From Pseudobacteriovorax sp. (lineage in GTDB: Bacteria; Bdellovibrionota_B; Oligoflexia; Oligoflexales; Oligoflexaceae): a stretch of DNA of 64,000 bases. Below are positions 54,861 through 62,206 of the stretch, piece after piece. Numbering within the stretch: position 1 is the stretch's first letter; the number at the start of each line of letters is the position of its first letter. The stretch is from the NCBI GenBank assembly GCA_013215145.1, contig JABSRP010000034.1, forward strand, positions 1-64,000, written 5' to 3'. The notes below the pieces were generated by a model. The model had not been told where the DNA came from. It searched no databases and saw only the letters and a program-made list of their open reading frames with translations. A program made the position numbers and the translations under genes.

Positions 54861-56417
54861 TTGTTATATTTATTTTTGGCTCTAGTCTGGTCCTTCAAAT
54901 GTCTCATAATTGCTGGCCTTTGGTATAAGTTGTTTATGCGACGAAAAGCCACTGGCTCACTTGAGCAAAAACAAAAAAATGATTTTATTATGGAGGCTTA
55001 CCCCAAGGTTTGCATTCAACTCCCGGTCTATTGTGAGCCGGATCACGTCAAAGATCTTATCGAGAAAGTCAGCAAAATATCGTGGCCACGAGATTCGTTA
55101 GATATCCAGGTGTTAGATGACTCAAACGATGAGACTAGCTTTTTTGCAGCACAGGCTATTGCCAAAGTCCGTTCAGAACAACCTGACCTCAATATTCAAC
55201 TCATCCACAGAGAATCCCGTGAGGGTTTTAAAGCGGGCGCTTTAAATTATGGCATGAATAAATCAGATGCAGAGTACTTCGCTGTATTCGACTGCGATTT
55301 TCGACCTACGGAGGATTTCCTCCAACAACTTATGCCAAGTTTTTTTCAAGGTCGTAAGGTGGCCGTTGTTCAGGCTGCTTGGATCTACCGTAACCCGGTT
55401 CAGAACCTATTAACACGACTTCAACGGATGCTATTAAACTTTCATTTTTTCGTCGAGCAAGACGCGAGATGGCGCCAAAACCTTCCACTAAACTTCAACG
55501 GCACAGCGGGAATTTGGTCCCGGGAAGCCATTGAAGCTGGTGGCGGATGGTCAAGTCGCACGGTTACAGAAGATCTGTACTTAAGCTACCTTGTGCAGAT
55601 GAAAGGTTGGGAGATTGTGTTTCATACAGACGTTCAGATTTCTTCAGAGTTACCTGCCTCATTAAGTAGCTTCTTGGTACAGCAACGGCGTTGGGCTCGT
55701 GGAAACGGTCAGGTGGGTCGGCTCCTTTGGGCAAAAATATTTATGTCCGATTGGAACCTCTCGCAAAAGCGTGACGCTATCATTCATTTGCTTGGTTACG
55801 GGTATGGTGGACTGATTGCTGGGATCTACTTTTTGATGCCACTATGGTTACCACTGCGAGCCAAGTGGTTGGAGTCCACATCATTTTTCGAGCCAGCTAG
55901 ATTGTTTGATTCTGGTTTGTGGCTCGTACTCATGATCCTATTTTTCAGTGTATATAGCTCTAGGCGGATTTTTACCGGCGAGAACACATCTGTGGTCTCA
56001 CGACTTTGGAATACATTTTTTCTACTGATAACAGCGCCTACTATCGCCGTCACCACGATCGGATCTTATCTCCAAGGCATTTTTATCGATAGTGATAAGA
56101 AAGTTGTGGAATTCAAACGGACTCCCAAGTCCACTCGGTACAGTCTGCTAGCGAAAAGGAATAGTCTCATTATTGGTGGGATGACCCTATTATTCGCTTA
56201 CAGTTTCATTATTGCCATTCTTCAAGGGCAATATCTTTTTGCACTTATGATGTTTTTTCACGGCATCGGTAGCTTTTTACTACTTCGCACCGAAGAACCA
56301 TCTAGAAATGAATCGTTAATGTCTTCAAAAGACGGGGCGCTCGTTCCGAACCCCCTAAAAAAGAAGATAGCTCAAAAGGTCAACAGCCAATCATTAAAGT
56401 TGAGGGAAGAATTATGA
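54861..56417 (+). CDS. Cellulose-synthase-like GT2 glycosyltransferase
   Basis: 518 residues from a TTG start with AAGGTGA a few bases before it. Motifs: QVLDDSNDETS (first Asp), VFDCDFRPTED (DxD), TVTEDLYLSY (TED) and QQRRWARGNGQ (QxxRW). Two membrane segments lie N-terminal and several C-terminal (about 320-460). This is the processive beta-glycosyltransferase type (cellulose/glucomannan synthase-like). The product is unknown. The last codon overlaps the following OMP start by four bases (ATGA). Confidence 0.9.
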   Translation: MLYLFLALVWSFKCLIIAGLWYKLFMRRKATGSLEQKQKNDFIMEAYPKVCIQLPVYCEPDHVKDLIEKVSKISWPRDSLDIQVLDDSNDETSFFAAQAIAKVRSEQPDLNIQLIHRESREGFKAGALNYGMNKSDAEYFAVFDCDFRPTEDFLQQLMPSFFQGRKVAVVQAAWIYRNPVQNLLTRLQRMLLNFHFFVEQDARWRQNLPLNFNGTAGIWSREAIEAGGGWSSRTVTEDLYLSYLVQMKGWEIVFHTDVQISSELPASLSSFLVQQRRWARGNGQVGRLLWAKIFMSDWNLSQKRDAIIHLLGYGYGGLIAGIYFLMPLWLPLRAKWLESTSFFEPARLFDSGLWLVLMILFFSVYSSRRIFTGENTSVVSRLWNTFFLLITAPTIAVTTIGSYLQGIFIDSDKKVVEFKRTPKSTRYSLLAKRNSLIIGGMTLLFAYSFIIAILQGQYLFALMMFFHGIGSFLLLRTEEPSRNESLMSSKDGALVPNPLKKKIAQKVNSQSLKLREEL

Positions 56418-57319
56418 CAAAGCAAATTTTGTGGAAAACAACAGCCATCACAGTCGGACTATCTGGACTCCTAATTAGCGGCCAAAGTTTGGCAAGCGGT
56501 TGGGTTAAGTCACCTAACGAGTACTATGTGAAGGTTTCATTGACGTCTAACCAGGCTCGAGAGAGTAAAAACAGTCCCGTGGTCTTGGAAGAGCAAGAGC
56601 AGGCAACGGCTGTTTATGGCGAACTTGGTGTACCACTTCCTTGGTTGGCTCAGGTCGGCTTTTACTCAGCCCATAAGTCAGTGAATCGCGAAGAAGTCGA
56701 TCTAGCACAAGACTCCTATGAGGCTGCTGCTATGACTGACACCCAAATTTCTTTAAAGAACCGCATCTTCACGTTAAGCGACTATACGTCAGGTCCCGTA
56801 GAGATTCTAGGATCCGCTACAGTCGGACTAGTCCTGCCCACCACACCTGACGAGTTTGCGTTAGGTAACGAGGCTGACCGCGCCGATGACGTTCCAACGA
56901 ATAAGGGCTACTTGCTGGGAACCGTAGATAAAGGAACCACAGGAACCATTCTTGGCCTTGGTGTTTCAGCAGTCTATAAAGGTGCTTGGGCCAGTATCGG
57001 CTTTGATCGCCTAGCAGACCAAGCGGGTGATTGGGAAGATGATAAGCTATCGGCAAGCATCGGCATCGGACTACCTTCCAGCTCTTGGGTACAGGTATCG
57101 TACATCAATACAAAATCTACCATCGATTCAAGCATCCTAGCTGGCGGAAACACCATTGATCAGCTAGAAGACGAAACCACAGAAATTGGTATTTCTGGCG
57201 GCGCCACAGTATGGAAAGGCCTTGCCGTGGAAGCTGGATGGACACAAGCGCAAAACTTAAAGGATATCTGGAGTGATTGGCAAACCTACACACTTGGTGT
57301 CAGCTATCGCACCATCTAG
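56414..57319 (+). CDS. Outer-membrane beta-barrel-like protein
   Basis: 301 residues. Signal peptide ends near SLASG. The rest is composed of amphipathic strands (YYVKVSLTSNQ, TAVYGELGVPLPW, AQVGFYSAHKSV, GLAVEAGWTQAQN, and a C-terminal YTLGVSYRTI), consistent with a barrel and a C-terminal aromatic-type ending. Coupled by overlap with the GT2 gene upstream; may export or anchor the polysaccharide (inference). Confidence 0.65.
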   Translation: MTKQILWKTTAITVGLSGLLISGQSLASGWVKSPNEYYVKVSLTSNQARESKNSPVVLEEQEQATAVYGELGVPLPWLAQVGFYSAHKSVNREEVDLAQDSYEAAAMTDTQISLKNRIFTLSDYTSGPVEILGSATVGLVLPTTPDEFALGNEADRADDVPTNKGYLLGTVDKGTTGTILGLGVSAVYKGAWASIGFDRLADQAGDWEDDKLSASIGIGLPSSSWVQVSYINTKSTIDSSILAGGNTIDQLEDETTEIGISGGATVWKGLAVEAGWTQAQNLKDIWSDWQTYTLGVSYRTI

Positions 57320-57335
57320 TCGCCTCCGCCTTACC

Positions 57336-58667
57336 ATGATGCGGCAGCTGTGGATCACTACTGTGGTCCTCGGCGCCGTTTCAATAGGGTCCTGGACTAT
57401 GTACCTTAAGGGAGTTGACAGTCCGAACGGACTGAGCGTTGGCATCTTCCTTACTATGCTGTGTATTCTCACAGTTAATTATCTGCTGACGCTATCAAGG
57501 GACTCCAGAGACTGGCTACCCCATGCTGCTCTATTAGCGATATTTACAGTAGTGACTCCTACATACTTAGAGACAGACCATTACCGTTACGTCTGGGATG
57601 GACTCCATCTCAATCAAGGGTTGAATCCCTTTCTTTTTACACCTGAAAACCATCCCGATTTTGCCGCCATATCTTGGGCGCAACTGATAAATCACCAGCA
57701 CCTACACAGCATTTATCCGCCAGTGGCACAGATTTTCTTCGCCATCTCTTCCTGGCTTAATCCTTATTTCTGGCCGTTTCTCTTTGACCCCAGTCAGATA
57801 CAAAGTGTAGATGGGCTATCTCCCTTCCAATTGACTTTGGGCTGGAAGGTATTCATAGCTATCACCCTTTTATGTTGCATGTACACTTTGCGATCGCGCG
57901 GTTGGTCCTATATTTTTTTGAATCCACTTATCATCATGCAATTCTTAATGAACGCTCACCTGGATGGCTTTTTGATCCCTTTGTTGCTTTTGATATTCTA
58001 CGGCAGTAGTAAGATGGTCTACCTTCGTGGCTTTGCTTTTGTTTCTGCGATTATGCTTAAGGTATATCCGATCATTTTACTCCCCTTTCTCATCATAAAA
58101 GAAAAAGGGAAATGGTTTCCATATTTGGGAGTGATATCCTTATCGGGAACCCTCATGTTTTTTAGCTTTTATCTTAGCAGCCAGGGCAATATGCTGACGT
58201 CGTTTTTCGTTTTTGGTAAGCATTGGTCATTTTTTGGATATATTCATCAAATTTTAGTCGATCTCATGAGACTTGCTGGCTATGGGAATCAAGCTATTGC
58301 CTCAGCAAAGCTCATCGGAGCGTTCTTAGGTCTAACTTTATTCCTCACTCTTGTTTGGCAGGTTCATCTTAAAAGCATTTCCATTAGGCTAGCGTCGCTC
58401 ATCCTAGTGACGGGATTTTGGATGCTGTCTCCAACTCTGCATCCATGGTATTTAATCGCCATTTTAGGCCTAGCTCTACCCTATAAAAAACTATTTCTAA
58501 CACCCGTTGTGTGGACATGCCTTAGCCTGGCCAGTATTACAACCTATATAAACAACCAAGACCCGATCATCATCAGGTATGTCTGTTACACAATCATAAC
58601 AGCATGCTTAATAAAAGACATAAAAGTTATATCAAAACATATCAGACGTAAAAAGGAGATATTATGA
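57336..58667 (+). CDS. Membrane glycosyltransferase (GT-C), paralogue of 52421-53833
   Basis: 443 residues from the ATG at 57336 (the next, 57339, is also possible); the frame opens earlier inside the OMP gene but has no start site there. About eleven membrane helices, with TDHYRYVWDGLHLNQGLNP and HSIYPPVAQIFFAISSW, as in the other GT-C protein. Likely acts on polyprenyl-linked sugar. It precedes the DPM-like GT2 gene by a four-base overlap (ATGA). Confidence 0.75.
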   Translation: MMRQLWITTVVLGAVSIGSWTMYLKGVDSPNGLSVGIFLTMLCILTVNYLLTLSRDSRDWLPHAALLAIFTVVTPTYLETDHYRYVWDGLHLNQGLNPFLFTPENHPDFAAISWAQLINHQHLHSIYPPVAQIFFAISSWLNPYFWPFLFDPSQIQSVDGLSPFQLTLGWKVFIAITLLCCMYTLRSRGWSYIFLNPLIIMQFLMNAHLDGFLIPLLLLIFYGSSKMVYLRGFAFVSAIMLKVYPIILLPFLIIKEKGKWFPYLGVISLSGTLMFFSFYLSSQGNMLTSFFVFGKHWSFFGYIHQILVDLMRLAGYGNQAIASAKLIGAFLGLTLFLTLVWQVHLKSISIRLASLILVTGFWMLSPTLHPWYLIAILGLALPYKKLFLTPVVWTCLSLASITTYINNQDPIIIRYVCYTIITACLIKDIKVISKHIRRKKEIL

Positions 58668-59422
58668 GCGATATCAATCACATTGCCGTCATCCTCCCTT
58701 GCCTGGACGAAGGACCTAACCTCAATCTTCTCCTACCTCAACTCGTGGGACGCTACCGAACCATCGTGGTTGACAATGGCAGTAAAGATGACTCTATAGC
58801 TATTGCTACAAAAGCAGGTAGTGAGGTCATTAGTTGTGGAGCTAAGGGCTACGGTAATGCAGTCTTAGCGGGAATGGCTTATATTGCCAATCAACCCGAC
58901 AATCTTCCTCAAGTGATTGTGGTTTGTGATGCTGACGGCACCTCTCCCGCCTCAGCAATCCCTAGTATCATCCAGCCTATTTTGTCCGGATCTAAAGACT
59001 TTGTGATAGGCCAACGTAAATTTAAGCAGAAGGGTGCCATGCCGTCTCATGCGAATTTTGGGAACTGGTTGACCGTGACACTCATGCAGTGGTGCACAGG
59101 GTTTCGGTACCATGAGATGGGACCACTCCGTGCGATTCGCTACCGTTCATTGTTGGATCTCAACATGATCGATCGTACCTGGGGCTGGAACGTGGAGATG
59201 CAAATGAAAGCGATTTGGCAGCAGTTGCGGATCGAAGAGGTGCCGATCACCTACCTCAGACGAGCTTATGGTAAGTCGAAAATCAGCGGATCGCTTTGGG
59301 GTTCGATCAAAGCGGGCACCAAAATCATCAGCCGCGTTGGTTATTTTTACGGCGAATATCTTCTGAAACGTATGACTCTAGCACCATCACAAACCTCTGA
59401 GTGCAACTCCAACCAAAAATAA
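58664..59422 (+). CDS. GT2 glycosyltransferase (dolichol-phosphate-mannose-synthase-like)
   Basis: 252 residues, cytoplasmic GT-A fold: AVILPCLDEGPNLN, IVVDNGSKDDS, GNAVLAGM, VVCDADGTSP (DxD-like) and a C-terminal GKSKISGSLWGS. No C-terminal membrane pair is evident. It is likely to make a polyprenyl-phosphate sugar, the donor used by the GT-C enzyme whose gene it overlaps. RBS AAGGAG five bases upstream. Confidence 0.85.
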   Translation: MSDINHIAVILPCLDEGPNLNLLLPQLVGRYRTIVVDNGSKDDSIAIATKAGSEVISCGAKGYGNAVLAGMAYIANQPDNLPQVIVVCDADGTSPASAIPSIIQPILSGSKDFVIGQRKFKQKGAMPSHANFGNWLTVTLMQWCTGFRYHEMGPLRAIRYRSLLDLNMIDRTWGWNVEMQMKAIWQQLRIEEVPITYLRRAYGKSKISGSLWGSIKAGTKIISRVGYFYGEYLLKRMTLAPSQTSECNSNQK

Positions 59423-59423
59423 C

Positions 59424-59717
59424 TTAGACTGGGCGACAAAAAGACTGGTGGATCAATTCCGATATGACGGCAGTCACCAGTATAAATACCAGTACCAATA
59501 CTATGACCCCAATGATGACACCGGCATCTCCGGAAGGGAGATGACTCGGAAAATGTCCTCCTGAAATGGTCGTACCCGAAGATGAGCAAGTAGGTCTGCT
59601 TGGCTCGTGTACCAATTCCTCTGGTGAGGAATCTGCATCACGGCCGGTGGAAGCTAGTGCATTTTGTGAGCTTATCCCAAACAGAAAAACGGCTATTAAG
59701 AGTAATATTTTCGCCAT
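59424..59717 (-). CDS. Small exported membrane protein, unknown
   Basis: 97 residues from ATG 59717 (AGGAGG eight bases before it); the open frame extends 57 bases further without support. Signal peptide (MAKILLLIAVFLFGISSQNALA), a Ser/Pro/His-rich middle with one Cys (SRPTCSSS), then a C-terminal membrane helix (VIIGVIVLVLVFILVTAVI). No family recognised. It is convergent with the GT2 gene, one base apart. Confidence 0.65.
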   Translation of the reverse strand: MAKILLLIAVFLFGISSQNALASTGRDADSSPEELVHEPSRPTCSSSGTTISGGHFPSHLPSGDAGVIIGVIVLVLVFILVTAVISELIHQSFCRPV

Positions 59718-59931
59718 GAGAGGTACCTCCTGCAATGAGGAAAGCAAATGCTTTGCCAGAAAAAACCAAATCATTATTTTGGCTTATAAATTACCCATGT
59801 ATGGCATAAGTCACGCCTGAGGTTGCCTCCCCACAGTTGCCATGGTTAGGACTCGTAACAATAGTGATCCATGCAGTGCTGTAAAATCTTACTTGACTCT
59901 TACCAGAACACTGGATCAAAACGTACATCCG

Positions 59932-59997
59932 TCACTTAGTTCCCGGTGCACAGACCCTTAGGCTTTCCCGCTCTGCACCTCCTATCTGGCTAAGTGA
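59932..59997 (+). ncRNA. Candidate structured leader RNA before 60040 gene
   Basis: Nested stems: TCACTTAG (59932-59939) pairs with CTAAGTGA (59990-59997), and GGTGCA (59945-59950) pairs with TGCACC (59974-59979). Internal loops and a 23-base apical region lie between. The element ends 42 bases before the start of the next gene, where a 5' leader would be. No known riboswitch family was recognised, and the rest of the 59718-60039 spacer holds no gene. Confidence 0.4.
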
Positions 59998-60039
59998 AAG
60001 AAAGACCAAACAAAGTTTTTTTCTTCAACGAGGTTCCAT

Positions 60040-60546
60040 ATGCTGAAATCTTCTTTTTTAGTGCTTTTGTTTGTTTTTACGTCTCAATTATCGGCCAAAC
60101 CCCTTTTCATCTGCGATACCTTTGCTGACTATGATCGGTTTGAATTAGATTTTGCCGTTGGCGCCCAATCCCCAAGCGGACTCACTCTGACGAACATTGT
60201 CACTGATAAAGACCTTGCTTCCTTAACGGAAACAGAGAAGGCTCTGATTTTTAGTGTGATCTCAACACAAAATTTGGATCGGATTTTCACGCTAGAGGAA
60301 GCTATCCGAGGATTTTTTGGGCTTCAAACCGAAGACGAATGGCTACTCACCTCTGAAGCTGGTGATATTTTGTACTACCAAGTGCCTGGTTTAGACGATG
60401 ATCAATTTTTTGTAACGGTCGCCTACTACCCAGGAGACAATGAGTATGGTGCTATCTATGCCATAGATGGAGGACGCCCCAGACTTATCGGCCAAATCAA
60501 CGATAGTGATCTATACTGTCCGAACTTAATTGATCAGACGCGATAA
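60040..60546 (+). CDS. Secreted protein, unknown
   Basis: 168 residues; signal peptide (MLKSSFLVLLFVFTSQLSAK). Mature part has two Cys (LFICDTF and LYCPNL), placed at both ends, likely one disulfide closing the fold, and acidic strands (FFGLQTEDEW, YYQVPGLDDDQFFVTVAYYPG). No family recognised. Follows a possible structured leader and ends before a terminator. Confidence 0.6.
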   Translation: MLKSSFLVLLFVFTSQLSAKPLFICDTFADYDRFELDFAVGAQSPSGLTLTNIVTDKDLASLTETEKALIFSVISTQNLDRIFTLEEAIRGFFGLQTEDEWLLTSEAGDILYYQVPGLDDDQFFVTVAYYPGDNEYGAIYAIDGGRPRLIGQINDSDLYCPNLIDQTR

Positions 60547-60588
60547 TGTTTCGATAAGTTAGTTGAGGCGAGTGCTCTCGTCATATGC

Positions 60589-60614
60589 AGAGTCCGTGTT
60601 CGACGGACTCTTTT
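60589..60614. terminator. Terminator between convergent genes
   Basis: AGAGTCCGT (60589-60597) and ACGGACTCT (60603-60611) form a perfect 9-bp stem with a 5-base loop, followed by TTTCCC on the plus strand. It ends the 60040 gene and may also work on the other strand for the large lipoprotein gene. Confidence 0.8.
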
Positions 60615-60647
60615 CCCGTTCAAAAATTCAACCTCATCAGTACAGTA

Positions 60648-62090
60648 CTACTGAACCCGAGTAAAGGTAACCTCACCATAACTCCACTCCCCAGCATCTG
60701 CCGCATCAACTAAAAAATTGACGTCTTGCGATGAGCCTACTGCTGTGGTGGGATCAAACCCTTTCACGACACCATCTAACTGACTTCCTAGGGTGTAATT
60801 GATATCCCATGAGCTGCTACTATTCACGACAAACTCATCAATGGCGACACCATCTGCCGCATAATTTCCACCTTTCAGAACCGTAAGAGCGCCATCATCA
60901 TCAGGCAGAAAGTTATTCAAATAAGGCGTGCCATCAGCCTGCTTGATGATGGTTAGCCAACCGTTTACGTAAATACAAAATTCCGAGTTTTGACAGGTGA
61001 GAGAGTTCGATTCCGCAGTGGCTTGGTCAGAGGCAGACTCAACTAGGGTACTCCACGAGTATCCTTGGACCTCACCTACCTGCCCGACAAAAACAAAACT
61101 TGAGCTACCTAAAATATCGTTAAAAAAGTAGGGAGCCCAGACGTTAGATGATTCGTTAAAAGTACTGCCATCACAAGCGCTCGTTTCTCTTTTGCCGTTA
61201 TCAAACCTGAGCATTCTGTTGGTATCTACCAATAGAGTTATTTTTGGACTGTCCTCACTATCTCCTCCTATCGTAACGCCTCCCTGGATCGGGAATTCGA
61301 GGTTTAGCTCCTGACGAGAATGAACATCCATAGCAACATCCATCAACGTCGCCGTGTTCCCTTGAAAATCGCTTGCATTATAACTGGTGCCAGTTGAGTT
61401 CATCGTCGGCGTATCGTAACCTGTTCGGGTACAGTAGGTTTGAACACCTGTGATCGGGTCATCTACTGTGGCGTCGTTGCCGGCAAAGTTACCCGTCACA
61501 CAGCCTCTCATCTTTGCGGTGGATAAATAACTCACTTTTAGTAGGTCGTAGGATCCTGCCTGTTCCACGTTAACCACCCCTGAAGCCGGCGTATCCCCTG
61601 CAGCGGTATCAACCTCAGGGCACCACTCAACAGAGGGCTCCGCGGGATCAGATTCTTTAGAAATAGGTTCATTGTTTGCATCTAAACCACATGGACAGTC
61701 CTCGCTAAGGACCGTGCCATCAGAGGCAATGCAGCCAATCTGAGTGAACAGACTCGAGATATCGATTCCTCCATCTCGAATAACCAACTCAGCTCCATCC
61801 TCGTCGACAAAAATTGGTGTTTCTCCACCTTCACCTGACGAATTGGCTAAACTCATTGAGGTGATGTAAAGCCTTAGTTCTTCGGGCGGACCTGAAGTTA
61901 TAGATTTATTCCTAAATTGGCTGGCATCCACGGCTCGAAGATCCGCACCTGCGGTCGACGCCGTTGGCGTGATGTTTACATACAATGTCCCTGCTGAGGG
62001 AGTTGGCGTCGCAGAAGACGAAGTGCTGTCTTCACTGTCACATGCGGCCAGTAGCAGAATGGGTAAAGATACCAGTGTAATCAGCTTCAA
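60648..62090 (-). CDS. Large lipoprotein, unknown
   Basis: 480 residues. Lipobox LLAAC (Cys16), then a Ser/Thr-rich linker and beta-rich domains. LRLYITSMSLANSSG near residue 75 resembles the start of the MbnP/DUF4382-like class of secreted beta proteins, but this is uncertain. A central block has cysteines (GCIASDGTVLSEDCPCG, SLTCQNSEFCIYVNGW). No enzyme motif was seen. Its start is clear. Surface or periplasmic protein of unknown role. Confidence 0.65.
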   Translation of the reverse strand: MKLITLVSLPILLLAACDSEDSTSSSATPTPSAGTLYVNITPTASTAGADLRAVDASQFRNKSITSGPPEELRLYITSMSLANSSGEGGETPIFVDEDGAELVIRDGGIDISSLFTQIGCIASDGTVLSEDCPCGLDANNEPISKESDPAEPSVEWCPEVDTAAGDTPASGVVNVEQAGSYDLLKVSYLSTAKMRGCVTGNFAGNDATVDDPITGVQTYCTRTGYDTPTMNSTGTSYNASDFQGNTATLMDVAMDVHSRQELNLEFPIQGGVTIGGDSEDSPKITLLVDTNRMLRFDNGKRETSACDGSTFNESSNVWAPYFFNDILGSSSFVFVGQVGEVQGYSWSTLVESASDQATAESNSLTCQNSEFCIYVNGWLTIIKQADGTPYLNNFLPDDDGALTVLKGGNYAADGVAIDEFVVNSSSSWDINYTLGSQLDGVVKGFDPTTAVGSSQDVNFLVDAADAGEWSYGEVTFTRVQ

Positions 62091-62206
62091 TGGAAACCTC
62101 CTTTTTATCTATAAGTAAGGAAATCGGACGATATCCATTTTTCCTTTGGAAATTTCAGTAGTTTTCCGAAATTTTAGACTAGATTAGATAGGATTTTGCA
62201 ACGGTA

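Noticed and set aside
54822..54884. 20-codon frame overlapping the GT2 start, a possible leader peptide
   Set aside because: Only a weak ribosome site, no attenuator-like codon run, and the overlap with the real gene explains it.
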